Under the pieces are notes generated by a model. That model was not told the origin of the DNA. It made no database searches and saw only the letters and a list, made by a program, of their open reading frames with translations. The translations under genes and the position numbers were made by a program. Positions 24,646 to 33,022 of a stretch of DNA of 64,000 nt are shown in pieces; position 1 is the first letter of the stretch; the number at the start of each line of letters is the position of its first letter. The stretch lies in NCBI RefSeq assembly GCF_900108345.1, contig NZ_FNVV01000012.1, positions 630,978-694,977 of the forward strand. Direction: 5' to 3'. The DNA is from Bacteroides ndongoniae (GTDB lineage: Bacteria; Bacteroidota; Bacteroidia; Bacteroidales; Bacteroidaceae).

Positions 24646-25491
24646 ATGAGACTGATAAAAATGACAGGCGGACTGGGTAACCAGATGTTTATCTACGCCT
24701 TTTATTTGCGAATGAAGAAGCGCTATCCCAGGGTGCGCATTGACCTTTCGGACATGGTGCACTATCATGTTCATCATGGTTACGAGATGCATCGCGTCTT
24801 CAATCTGCCGCATACGGAATTCTGCATCAACCAACCGTTGAAAAAGGTGATTGAGTTTCTGTTCTTTAAGAAGATATACGAGCGCAAGCAGGACCCCAAC
24901 AGTCTGCGGGCATTCGAAAAGAAATACCTGTGGCCGCTGCTCTATTTCAAAGGCTTTTATCAGTCCGAGCGCTTCTTTGCCGATATAAAGGATGAGGTGC
25001 GCAAGGCTTTTACCTTCGACAGTAGCAAGGTGAACGCCCGCAGTGCCGAATTGCTTCGCCGGCTGGATGCCGATGCGAATTCCGTTTCGCTGCACATCCG
25101 TCGGGGCGACTATCTGCAACCGCAACACTGGGCCACTACAGGCAGTGTCTGTCAGCTTCCCTATTATCAGAATGCTATAGCCGAGATGAACCGCAGGGTG
25201 GCTGCACCTTCGTATTATGTATTCTCCGACGATATAGCCTGGGTGAAGGAGAACATCCCTTTGCAGAATGCCGTTTACATCGATTGGAACAAGGGAGAAG
25301 AAAGCTGGCAGGACATGATGCTGATGAGCCATTGTCGCCACCACATCATCTGCAACAGTACTTTCAGCTGGTGGGGAGCCTGGCTCGACCCACACGAGGA
25401 TAAGATTGTGATTGTTCCGAACCGCTGGTTCCAGCATTGCGAGACACCGAACATCTATCCGGTAGGCTGGGTGAAAGTGGCGATTAATTAA
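24646..25491 (+). CDS. Alpha-1,2-fucosyltransferase, GT11 family
   Basis: Transfers L-fucose from GDP-fucose to a galactose-like acceptor. The 281 residues carry the GT11 features: N-terminal MTGGLGNQMFIYAFYLRMK, donor-binding HIRRGDYL (His150-Tyr156) and C-terminal HHIICNSTFSWWGAWL (about 238-255). No membrane segment. It follows the preceding glycosyltransferase by 47 bp in the same unit. No GDP-fucose synthesis gene is in the window, so the donor must come from elsewhere. The minus-strand frame over this gene is a shadow. Confidence 0.93.
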   Translation: MRLIKMTGGLGNQMFIYAFYLRMKKRYPRVRIDLSDMVHYHVHHGYEMHRVFNLPHTEFCINQPLKKVIEFLFFKKIYERKQDPNSLRAFEKKYLWPLLYFKGFYQSERFFADIKDEVRKAFTFDSSKVNARSAELLRRLDADANSVSLHIRRGDYLQPQHWATTGSVCQLPYYQNAIAEMNRRVAAPSYYVFSDDIAWVKENIPLQNAVYIDWNKGEESWQDMMLMSHCRHHIICNSTFSWWGAWLDPHEDKIVIVPNRWFQHCETPNIYPVGWVKVAIN

Positions 25492-25506
25492 CAAATCTGA
25501 TAGACT

Positions 25507-26418
25507 ATGAGCATGTATTTTCTGAAAAAGGTAGGACTGGCTCTTGCCGAGAGCTTCGGAGGCTTCCGGCTGACACCTTCGCCGCGGCTGGTGATGACGC
25601 TGCTGGTGAAGAACGAGGAAGATGTACTGGAAGACAATCTTCTGTTTCATAAAGCCATGGGGGTAGATTGTTTCATTATCACCGACAACAATTCTACCGA
25701 CCGTACGCCGGACATCATCCGCAAGTATCAGGAGAAAGGTTGGGTAAAGGAAGTCATCTGGGAAAAGGCTACCAACTACAAGCAGAAAATATGGGTGGAC
25801 CGCATGATATGGAAAGCAAAGACGGTGTACAAGGCCGACTGGGTGATCAATGCCGATGCCGATGAGTTGTGGTACTCACCTTCGGGTAACCTGAAGAATG
25901 ATTTGTCGGCTATCCACTCCAATGTGTTGAAGTGCGAGGTGCGCAGTGTCTATCCGGAAGAAGACAAGCCTTTCTGGCAGTGGAACAAGATGGTAAAGAC
26001 CGTTTCGCAACCCGAACAGTATGACCTGTCGCTCTATTCTCTGTTCGACCATCAGAACAAGAAAGTGATTCACCGTACCAAGTGTTACCTGCAGATTTCG
26101 ATGGGCAACCACAAGGTAACCATGTTTCCCCGCCGTTCGGAACTGGGAAAAGTACACGTCTATCATTACAACATTCGTGGCAAGCGTCACTTCATGGAGA
26201 AAATGATCAACGGAGGCAAGCAGCTCGAACAGAACCCCAGCAAGCATGGCGGATGCCATTGGCGTTACTTCTACCAGATGTACAAAGAAGGTAAGCTGGA
26301 GATGGAGTATGGCCGCGTGATCGGTACACCTGTGTACGACCGTTTGTGCAAGGATGGCTTTATCTATGTAGACAATACCGTTCCCGACTTCTTCAGGGAG
26401 GTGATGGGAAGGAGTTAG
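25507..26418 (+). CDS. Glycosyltransferase family 2 (Glyco_tranf_2_4-like)
   Basis: 303 residues. The N-terminal core LVMTLLVKNEEDVLEDNLLFHKAMGVDCFIITDNNSTDRTPDII and metal-binding WVINADADELWY (near 117-128) match the Glyco_tranf_2_4 group. The C-terminal half (HVYHYNIRGKRHFMEKMINGG) is typical of these proteins. It follows the fucosyltransferase by 15 bp. Its end overlaps the convergent flavoprotein gene by 4 bp, closing this plus-strand unit. Confidence 0.85.
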   Translation: MSMYFLKKVGLALAESFGGFRLTPSPRLVMTLLVKNEEDVLEDNLLFHKAMGVDCFIITDNNSTDRTPDIIRKYQEKGWVKEVIWEKATNYKQKIWVDRMIWKAKTVYKADWVINADADELWYSPSGNLKNDLSAIHSNVLKCEVRSVYPEEDKPFWQWNKMVKTVSQPEQYDLSLYSLFDHQNKKVIHRTKCYLQISMGNHKVTMFPRRSELGKVHVYHYNIRGKRHFMEKMINGGKQLEQNPSKHGGCHWRYFYQMYKEGKLEMEYGRVIGTPVYDRLCKDGFIYVDNTVPDFFREVMGRS

Positions 26419-27671
26419 GCAAACTCCTTCTCCATGTCGAGTGCTGCACCGATGGCTACATCCATGTTGTAGTACTCCCATTCGGCAAAACGTCCCAAAA
26501 GGTATATGCCTGCCTGGCGTAATTCGTTTTTCAGGCTGGCGATGGCTGCTTTGGTGTCTTTGTCCTGAATAGGGTAGGTATACTGCTCGTAGTGATGGGT
26601 CAGATAACGGGGGCAGTAAGGCATCTTGGCAAGATTTTCCAGAATTTCCTCTTTCTCTATCCGGTCGGTGAACTCTATGCTGGCGGTCAGTCTCTCTGTC
26701 GGATGGTTGCTGACTGGTGAGCTGTTGGCCGGAGAGAAGTTGCCGGTGCAAATAATCCGGTGAGAAGCGTGTTGTCCGTCAGGCAGGTAGATCCAGCTGT
26801 AGGGATTGGGGCTGATTTCGCAGAAGACGGTTGTGGTGCCATGCGATTCGAGCCTGTCTATTCTGTCTGCATAGAGGCGTATGGCTGTATGTCCGTTGAG
26901 CATGGTGGGTAACTGTTTGATGTTACCGCAAAATACCACTTTGTCGAAAGTTTCTTCGTTGATAATCCATTTCCCTTTGTTTTGTTCCATACGGTTCACA
27001 GCCGAGTTATATCGGATGTTGAGGCCTTGCGACAGACGGTCGGCAATGAACTGTGAGCCGCCTTGCCGGGGATAATAGAATGAACTGTGTACAAAGGTTT
27101 GTTCCTTGACGTGATTGATGTTGTTGTATACGATTTCGGCAGCGGTGGGCATCGGTAGTTTGCCTTCCAGCCACTCAAGGGGAACTTTGTTCAAAGGACG
27201 ACGCCATATCTTGGTGTTATAGGGATGGAAGTAAAGCCGGTAAAGGGTATCGCCGAAGCGTTTACGCAGGAATTCCTCGAAGTTGTGAGGTGGTTCGGCA
27301 GCGGAACTGGACATGTGCAGAAGGTCGTCGATGACACATTTCTGTGTGTTTTCGTCCAGCAGATAAAGGTGGTTCTCGATGGGATAGGGGATTTCTTTCC
27401 CGTCGGGCATGGCGATGACCGAATTGCGCAGGGCCTTAGTAAACTCCTTTTCTCGGTCGAAGTGTTGCCAGAACCAGTCGGCCACGTCTTTTCGTTTGGT
27501 ATTGAATACATGCCTTCCTGTCCGGTGGAACAGGCTGTGGTCGACGTAGTCGCATTTGATCAGTCCGCCGGGGCGTGCGTCGGCTTCGAAAACGATGACT
27601 TCATGTTTCTGTTTCAGTATATGTGCGATGGCAAGTCCGGATATGCCGGCGCCGATAACAGCGATTTTCAT
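26415..27671 (-). CDS. FAD-dependent UDP-sugar mutase/protoporphyrinogen-oxidase-like flavoprotein
   Basis: 418 residues. FAD-binding VIGAGISGLAIAHILKQKHEVIVFEADARPGG starts the protein. The middle holds HRTGRHVFNTKRKDVADWFWQHF and FHPYNTKIWRRPLNKVPLEWLEGKLP. The C-terminal FAD motif is IYLLGRFAEWEYYNMDVAIGAALD, which parallels the C-terminus of UDP-galactopyranose mutase. It is clearly different from the true glf product elsewhere in the locus and may act on another UDP- or dTDP-sugar; this is unproven. The ATG lies 1 bp after the preceding stop, suggesting translational coupling. Confidence 0.8.
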   Translation of the reverse strand: MKIAVIGAGISGLAIAHILKQKHEVIVFEADARPGGLIKCDYVDHSLFHRTGRHVFNTKRKDVADWFWQHFDREKEFTKALRNSVIAMPDGKEIPYPIENHLYLLDENTQKCVIDDLLHMSSSAAEPPHNFEEFLRKRFGDTLYRLYFHPYNTKIWRRPLNKVPLEWLEGKLPMPTAAEIVYNNINHVKEQTFVHSSFYYPRQGGSQFIADRLSQGLNIRYNSAVNRMEQNKGKWIINEETFDKVVFCGNIKQLPTMLNGHTAIRLYADRIDRLESHGTTTVFCEISPNPYSWIYLPDGQHASHRIICTGNFSPANSSPVSNHPTERLTASIEFTDRIEKEEILENLAKMPYCPRYLTHHYEQYTYPIQDKDTKAAIASLKNELRQAGIYLLGRFAEWEYYNMDVAIGAALDMEKEFA

Positions 27672-27672
27672 G

Positions 27673-28542
27673 TTAGGACCATTTAGACAGTTTGATGGGA
27701 TGCAGGAATAGTTTTTTGGCCGGATAGTTCTTCATTAGTTCGGAGAGGTTGTAGCCGTACTGCTGGGCAAAGGTTTCGTAATGGGGGCGCCACATTACGC
27801 CGGATTCCCACGGAGTGTCGGAGGTAAATTTCAGTTTGTCGGTCGACAGAACCAATGCTGTAGGAATGGCAAATTCGACGAACAGCCGGGTAGCAGCAAA
27901 AGCCCCGCAGTACAGGGTGAATTTTTCCATGATGTCGGCTGTCAGTAGCAGAATGTCGGCATATCCGCCTACCAGCGGATAGTCGAGGTGGCGTCTTTTG
28001 TAGTTGCGCAGATATTTGAAGATGTATTTGCAATGGATATCTATCAGCGGACGGAATGGTATGGCCGAATAAGGGATGCCGTATTTGTCGAACTGTTTCT
28101 GCGCTTCTTCTACGGTAGGCAGGAATTGTGCGGCTTCTACTCCTTTCTGCTTTACCTTATATTTCATGGCTTCGGTTTGCCGCCAGGGGTAGGTCAGTTC
28201 TTGTAGCTTCAGCAGGTAGTCTATGTAGCACTCATCTTCGGCCAGGCCCATCTTTTCGATCAGGTTGTTTTCGTTCAGCACAGGGTGGATAATCATGTCG
28301 TCGGCCACTACGAAGAAGTGGGTGTAGCCTTTCCCTTTCAGGTGGGGATAGGCTTGGCTGATGTATCCGGAGAAATAGTACGAAGATTCGTAGACGGGAA
28401 TCACGTTGGGCAGATCGCCGTCATAGAAGGGTACTATATGGTAAATGTGGCTGAATCGGTTGTCGTAAATCTCTTCTAAGCGTTTTATGTTTTTATCGTA
28501 CCGGTGATTATATATAATCAAAAGGGCTATCGTGCATGACAT
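27673..28542 (-). CDS. Unrecognised glycan-locus protein, possible glycosyltransferase
   Basis: 289 residues, no signal peptide or membrane segment, no family recognised with confidence. N-terminus MSCTIALLIIYNHRYDKNIKRLEEIYDNRF alternates strand and helix as in GT-A enzymes, and GYTHFFVVADDMIIHPVLN (about 91-109) looks like a metal-binding acidic segment after a hydrophobic strand. GGYADILLLTADIMEKF is a second such segment. With neighbours that are mostly transferases, a sugar transferase is a reasonable guess, not a finding. It is first in a two-gene unit with the flavoprotein and has its own promoter. Confidence 0.7.
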   Translation of the reverse strand: MSCTIALLIIYNHRYDKNIKRLEEIYDNRFSHIYHIVPFYDGDLPNVIPVYESSYYFSGYISQAYPHLKGKGYTHFFVVADDMIIHPVLNENNLIEKMGLAEDECYIDYLLKLQELTYPWRQTEAMKYKVKQKGVEAAQFLPTVEEAQKQFDKYGIPYSAIPFRPLIDIHCKYIFKYLRNYKRRHLDYPLVGGYADILLLTADIMEKFTLYCGAFAATRLFVEFAIPTALVLSTDKLKFTSDTPWESGVMWRPHYETFAQQYGYNLSELMKNYPAKKLFLHPIKLSKWS

Positions 28543-28603
28543 GTGTATTGCAATTCTTGTTTTATATTAGAAACTCGGTTAGCGTTTTAGTATTACTACC
28601 TTG

Positions 28604-28634
28604 CAAAGATAGAACCTATTCGGTAAAAAACAAG
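28604..28634 (-). promoter_or_regulatory. Promoter of the unrecognised gene/flavoprotein unit
   Basis: Minus strand: -33 CTTG (3 of 4, 28631-28634), 19-bp spacer, -7 TATCTTTG (28604-28611), about 62 bp before the start codon. Confidence 0.55.
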
Positions 28635-28693
28635 AACTGCTGTAGATATTTTTTGTCTCCCTGAGGTTTGTGGCAGACGGCTGGCAAAGGACG

Positions 28694-29800
28694 TTACTGC
28701 TGACTGCGCCACAGACTCAGTGCTGCAGCGATGGTATCGTCCATGTCGGCGTAAGTGTATTGGGCCAGACGACCGCCGAACAGCACGTCGGGTGTTTGTC
28801 GGGCCATGGACTGATAGCGGGCAAAGATTTCGTTGTTGGCCGAGGTGTTGACGGGATAATAAGGTTCTTTGCCGGGCGCATAGCTGTCGGGGTACTCGTA
28901 GGTGATGACGGTATCGGGCTGTTGGCCGAACTCGAAATGCTTGTGCTCGATGATGCGTGTGTAGGGCGTTTCGCGGTCGGTATAGTTGACCACGGCGTTT
29001 CCTTGGAAGTTGGCGACGCCCTCCAGCAGTTTGTGTTCGAAGCGCAGGCTGCGGTACTCCAAGTGTCCGCAGGCATAGTCGAAGTAAGCATCAATGCATC
29101 CGGTGTAGAGGGTACGGTGAACCAGTGCGGAAAGTTCGGCACGGTGCTCCAGATAGTCGACACCTGTACGTACTTCGACACCTTCGAGCAGCAATCCGAT
29201 GAGGCGGTTGTAGCCTCCGTAAGGGATGCCCTGATAGGGATCGTTGAAGTAATTGTTGTCGAAAGTGAAGCGGAAAGGAAGCCGCTTGATGATGAAGGCC
29301 GGCAGTTCGGTAGCGGCACATCCCCATTGCTTTTCGGTATATCCTTTCACCAGATACTGGTAGATGTCATTGCCACATAGTCTGAGGGCCTGCTCCTCCA
29401 GATTGCGGGGCTGGCTGATGTGGGCATAGGCGGCACACTGTTTCTGCAGTTTGGCTTGTGCTTCGGCAGGTGTTCGCACTCCCCATAGCTGGTAGAAGGT
29501 GTTCATGTTGAAGGGAAGGTTGTAGAGCTTCCCTTGATAGTTGGCTACGGGAGAGTTGGTGTATCGGTTGAACTCGACCAGACGATTGACGTATTGCCAC
29601 ACTTCCTTGTTGTCGGTATGGAAGATGTGGGCGCCATACTTGTGCACGTTGATGCCTGCCACTTCCTCGCAATAGATGTTCCCACCCGTGTGTGGGCGTT
29701 TCTCTATCACCAGACAGCGTTTTCCGGCCTTGTGGGCTTCGTGGGCAAAGACGGCTCCGAAGAGTCCGCTTCCTACAATCAGGTAATCGTATTGTTTCAT
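28694..29800 (-). CDS. glf: UDP-galactopyranose mutase
   Basis: Flavoenzyme interconverting UDP-galactopyranose and UDP-galactofuranose, supplying Galf for surface glycans. 368 residues: FAD motif YLIVGSGLFGAVFAHEAHKAGKRCLVIEKR, then the mutase signature HTGGNIYCEEVAGINVHKYGAHIFHTDNKEVW, NLPFNMNTFYQLWG, GYTEKQWGCAATELP, and the C-terminal VLFGGRLAQYTYADMDDTIAAAL. It follows the GT14-like gene by 57 bp on the same strand and is probably co-transcribed with it. Its presence implies at least one galactofuranosyl residue in the glycan. Confidence 0.96.
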   Translation of the reverse strand: MKQYDYLIVGSGLFGAVFAHEAHKAGKRCLVIEKRPHTGGNIYCEEVAGINVHKYGAHIFHTDNKEVWQYVNRLVEFNRYTNSPVANYQGKLYNLPFNMNTFYQLWGVRTPAEAQAKLQKQCAAYAHISQPRNLEEQALRLCGNDIYQYLVKGYTEKQWGCAATELPAFIIKRLPFRFTFDNNYFNDPYQGIPYGGYNRLIGLLLEGVEVRTGVDYLEHRAELSALVHRTLYTGCIDAYFDYACGHLEYRSLRFEHKLLEGVANFQGNAVVNYTDRETPYTRIIEHKHFEFGQQPDTVITYEYPDSYAPGKEPYYPVNTSANNEIFARYQSMARQTPDVLFGGRLAQYTYADMDDTIAAALSLWRSQQ

Positions 29801-29857
29801 TCGTCGGTCAGTTTTAGGCGGTTGTTTGTCGCGAAGGCCGGAAGGCCTTCACGGTAT

Positions 29858-30748
29858 TTAGCAGGCGAAGGTGGCTTCCAGGTGGTTCACCAGCTCCATC
29901 TGATCGGAACTGAACTTGCGGGCAAAGAGCTTGTCGGACTGTACCAGTTCGTCGTAGTCGCGCTTCTTCCACACGTAGGGTCCTCCGCGGTGCCAGTCGA
30001 TGAGGCGCATGTTGCCGGCTGCTTCGTCCTCGGGCCGGTAGATGTTTTTCCGGAAGGGGGAGTTCCACAGAACGGTCTGGATGAATATCTCGTCGGGGCA
30101 CAGGGTATATTTGAAACGTTTCAGTACGAAGGCTTTCTCCTTGAGCAGATATTGGCAGAAGTCGTTGGTGATGCTGAACCATTGCGAGCCTTTCTGGAAT
30201 CCGACTTCGTGCTTGCGGCGGAAGTGGAGCAGCTTTTGCAGGATGAGTACAAAGTTGTAGAAAGGCATGGTAAAGGCGTGCCAGCGGTCGTTGGGGCGCA
30301 GACTCTTGGTGAAGAGGTAGTAGCGCGATACTTTCCGTTCGAGGTCTTTCTGGTGTTCGGGGCTGTGCCAGTATTCCACAAATTCTTGTCCGGCGTGGCG
30401 GTCGAAGAAGTCGTGGATGTAGTTCTGGTTTTTCAGTGGAAGATCCACACCCGACAGCAGGTGGTAATAGGCGTATTTACCGTTTGCGGAAGCTGTTTCC
30501 AGCAGGGTAAATTCGGCTTCGACCAAGCTGATGTCACCCCAATACAGCTTGATGGGATTGGGGATGATGTAGAGCTTGGCTCTGCTCAGTTCGTAATGAT
30601 GCATGCTTTTTCGCAGGTTGCGCGAGCGCCGGTCGATGTAGAGGTAGATGTCGTTACGCTCATCGTCGAGCATCGACAGCAGGGTCCTCAGCACGGGGTA
30701 CTCATTGTGTGCGATGATTAAGTAAGCATGTTTGTTTTGAAGAGACAT
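29858..30748 (-). CDS. GT14-like (core-2/I-branching type) glycosyltransferase
   Basis: 296 residues resembling the Branch family: MSLQNKHAYLIIAHNEYPVLRTLLSMLDDERNDIYLYIDRRS at the N-terminus, KLYWGDISLVEAEFTLLETA, YYHLLSGVDLPLKNQNYIHDFF (near 92-113) and the C-terminal ALCPDEIFIQTVLWNS-type region, here LCPDEIFIQTVLWNSPF. Family members transfer GlcNAc or xylose in beta linkage. A -7 box lies about 36 bp upstream. First gene of a unit with glf. Confidence 0.87.
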   Translation of the reverse strand: MSLQNKHAYLIIAHNEYPVLRTLLSMLDDERNDIYLYIDRRSRNLRKSMHHYELSRAKLYIIPNPIKLYWGDISLVEAEFTLLETASANGKYAYYHLLSGVDLPLKNQNYIHDFFDRHAGQEFVEYWHSPEHQKDLERKVSRYYLFTKSLRPNDRWHAFTMPFYNFVLILQKLLHFRRKHEVGFQKGSQWFSITNDFCQYLLKEKAFVLKRFKYTLCPDEIFIQTVLWNSPFRKNIYRPEDEAAGNMRLIDWHRGGPYVWKKRDYDELVQSDKLFARKFSSDQMELVNHLEATFAC

Positions 30749-30783
30749 TAGGCGTTAATTTTTAGATGTTTAGGTTTAGGTTG

Positions 30784-30791
30784 CAAAGTTA
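30784..30791 (-). promoter_or_regulatory. -7 box of the GT14-like/glf unit
   Basis: Minus-strand TAACTTTG, exact match to TAnnTTTG, 36 bp before the ATG; -33 not evident. Confidence 0.45.
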
Positions 30792-30896
30792 CATGTTTTT
30801 TTTGTTTACAACCTAATATTTGCAAAAAAAAAGTTAATATTTTTGTTTCGCCCGGCTTCAGCTTCGTTTGGGGCCGTTCTGGGGCGGTTTTAAAGG

Positions 30897-31006
30897 ACAC
30901 TTGTGCGGCTCATGAGAGACACTTGCACGGCTCGTGAGAGACACTTGTGTGGCTCGCGAGCAACACTTGTACGGCTCACGAGCAACACTTGCACGGCTCG
31001 CGGCAC
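30897..31006 (+). repeat. Family A 22-bp repeat, five direct units
   Basis: Units start at 30897, 30919, 30941, 30963 and 30985. Variable triplets are TGC, CAC, TGT, TAC and CAC. No spacers. The array lies just past the stop of the upstream minus-strand glycosyltransferase and before the -7 box of the next unit, so it would be in a 3' untranslated region. This is the longest uninterrupted array of the family in the window. Confidence 0.9.
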
Positions 31007-31035
31007 TTTTTAGCGTGTCTGTAGATGGCTGATAA

Positions 31036-32010
31036 TCAGACTCTGTCCCGCTTCATGTCGGGCACCCACGGCCAGACGAGTCGCAGCAGTTGGGCCACGT
31101 GTGCCAGACGTCCTTCGGCGGGGCCGGCGTTCAGCTTCGACTTCAGGTAGGCATGCAGTTCGTGCTTGCCTTCGGGCGTCAGGGGCAGTCTGCCGATGCG
31201 GTTGTAGAGGATACCGTGGCGTATGACCTGTTTGCAACGTCCTATTTCGGGGAGTTGCTGCTCCATCTGGGCCACGATGTCGATGTCTTCCTTTTTCCCA
31301 CCTCCGTTTTGTTCAGCCTTTACGGTCACCTTCTGCGTGTGTTGGCGGAAGTTGTTCAAGTCGGTGTAGACTTCGGCTACGTCGCCCGTCAGCGTCATGC
31401 GAAACCAGAAGAGCCAGTCGCCGCTGTAGCGCATGCGGATGCAGTCGTGCAGGTCGATGCGCCGCAGGTGGTCGGCGCGCGAAAGGACGGCGCTGGCGTT
31501 GGCTATGTAGTTGCGCCAGTACAGGTTGCGTGCGGCAAACCGTCGTCCGTCGATGACGGAATGTTTCTCGGGCAGATTTAGTTTGCGGCTGCCCCACTGG
31601 TTGATGTCGTGGTGCAGGTCGTTTCCGTCTTCGTCGATGAGGCGCGAGCCGGTGTAGCACAGCGCGGCCTGCGGATGGCGGTCGAGCACCGCTACGGTAG
31701 TGGCCAGAAAGTCGGGTTGGGCTGTGTCGTCGCTTTCGGCTATCCAGACGTATTCTCCTTGCGCCAGGCCGATGCCTTTCTGCCATTGCAGGAAGGGGCT
31801 GCCGGTGTTGTGGTCGTTCAGCACGATGTGACTGATGTGCGGATTGCCGGCATACGATTGCAGCAGTTCGGCGCTGTTGTCGGTCGAACAGTCGTCCAGC
31901 AGAATCAGCTCGAAGTCCTGAAAGGTTTGGTTCAGGATGGAGCCGATGCGCGCTTTCAGGTAGCGGGCATGATTGTAGTTGGGCACGATGACGCTGACTT
32001 TGGGAGGCAT
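31036..32010 (-). CDS. Glycosyltransferase family 2, mosaic copy 1
   Basis: 324 residues with the classical GT2 core: VSVIVPNYNHARYLKARI, LILLDDCSTDNSAELL, and EYVWIAESDDTAQPDFL as metal-binding site (about 85-101). The C-terminal half, with MRYSGDWLFWFRM, differs from its neighbours. The first 50 or so codons and 66 bp upstream are almost identical to those of the gene at 32999-33955, while the rest diverges, so this is one of a pair with a shared head and different acceptor-specific tail. Minus-strand -7 box TAACTTTG lies about 30 bp upstream. Confidence 0.88.
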   Translation of the reverse strand: MPPKVSVIVPNYNHARYLKARIGSILNQTFQDFELILLDDCSTDNSAELLQSYAGNPHISHIVLNDHNTGSPFLQWQKGIGLAQGEYVWIAESDDTAQPDFLATTVAVLDRHPQAALCYTGSRLIDEDGNDLHHDINQWGSRKLNLPEKHSVIDGRRFAARNLYWRNYIANASAVLSRADHLRRIDLHDCIRMRYSGDWLFWFRMTLTGDVAEVYTDLNNFRQHTQKVTVKAEQNGGGKKEDIDIVAQMEQQLPEIGRCKQVIRHGILYNRIGRLPLTPEGKHELHAYLKSKLNAGPAEGRLAHVAQLLRLVWPWVPDMKRDRV

Positions 32011-32076
32011 GTTTATACGGGATATCTGGTTTTCAGAAGCAAAGTTAGCGTATCTTCTTCAGAAATCCATGTCTTT
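31861..32076 (-). repeat. 216-bp duplicated segment, copy 1
   Basis: Matches 33806-34021 at 214 of 216 positions, same orientation, offset 1945 bp. It covers the start of the coding region (about 50 codons) and 66 bp of promoter/leader, including -7 TAACTTTG (32040-32047). The two differences lie in the coding part; the upstream part is identical. Confidence 0.92.
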
Positions 32077-32155
32077 TCTCAATTCTTTGTTGTACATTTG
32101 TCAATGAGTAACGGTACGGACTGTGTTTTTCAAGTCAAATGTAGCAAAGTCGGAT

Positions 32156-33022
32156 ATGATATCAGTAATCGTTTGTTCGGTGTCGCAGGAACGTTTGCAG
32201 CGTTTGTGCAAGAATGTGGACGAGACCATTGGCGTGGAGTATGAAATGGTGGCGGTGGACAATCGTCAGCTTGGGTGGCCGATAGCCCGTGTCTACAACG
32301 AAGGGGCGCGTCGGGCATCGGGGCGTTGTCTGCTTTTTGTGCATGAAGATGTTGTTTTTCATCAGCAGGATTGGGGGAGGGCACTTATCGGACGATTGGC
32401 CAGTCCGGACTGTGGTGTGATAGGCTTTGCGGGTAGCAAGGTGAAGTTGGATGTTTATTCGGGTTGGTGGCAGAACCATGCCGGATGGGATTGTTGCTCG
32501 TACATACAGAACGGTGTTCGCTGTGTGCAAGGTGGCAGGCTGCAAGAGGGAGTTCTATCGTTCGAGCCGGTGGTGACACTTGACGGCTTTGCCCTGTTGG
32601 TGCGGCGCGAGGTGTGGGAGGAGTTTCCTTTTGACGAAGATGTGCTGAAGGGCTTCCATTGCTATGACTTGGACTTTACGCTGGCTGTCGGGCGGAAATA
32701 CACGAACTACGTATGTGGCGGCATTGCCGTGGAACATCTGTCATCGGGCAATCTGGACGGACGCTGGTACGAGACAACGGTGCAGCTGCACGACACAAAG
32801 TGGAAACCCTTGTTGCCCGTACGGACGGCCGATGTCCGTTGGACGGAGGAAGAGCGGCGGCGTACGTCGGAAGACTTGTCCTACCGTTTTCTGCACAATG
32901 CCTTACGAAGCAGTTACTCGCGGAAACGATATCTGCTGCACGCTTTCTGGCGCCGTCCGTTCGGCTGGAAGCACTTGGAACATTGCCTTAGCTGTACGCT
33001 AAAGTATTTGCGCGTCCGCTGA
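32156..33022 (+). CDS. Glycosyltransferase (Glyco_tranf_2_5-like)
   Basis: 288 residues from MISVIVCSVSQERLQRLCKNVDETIGVEYEMVAVDN. Metal-binding region CLLFVHEDVVFHQQDWG (near 58-74) and SPDCGVIGFAGSKV match the Glyco_tranf_2_5 group of single-domain transferases; EEFPFDEDVLKGFHCYDLDFTLAVG is the second half of the active site. It sits between the two copies of the 216-bp duplication and points the other way. It overlaps the next gene's 3' end by 24 bp. An ATG at 32123 is in frame, but the chosen start fits the family better. Confidence 0.85.
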   Translation: MISVIVCSVSQERLQRLCKNVDETIGVEYEMVAVDNRQLGWPIARVYNEGARRASGRCLLFVHEDVVFHQQDWGRALIGRLASPDCGVIGFAGSKVKLDVYSGWWQNHAGWDCCSYIQNGVRCVQGGRLQEGVLSFEPVVTLDGFALLVRREVWEEFPFDEDVLKGFHCYDLDFTLAVGRKYTNYVCGGIAVEHLSSGNLDGRWYETTVQLHDTKWKPLLPVRTADVRWTEEERRRTSEDLSYRFLHNALRSSYSRKRYLLHAFWRRPFGWKHLEHCLSCTLKYLRVR

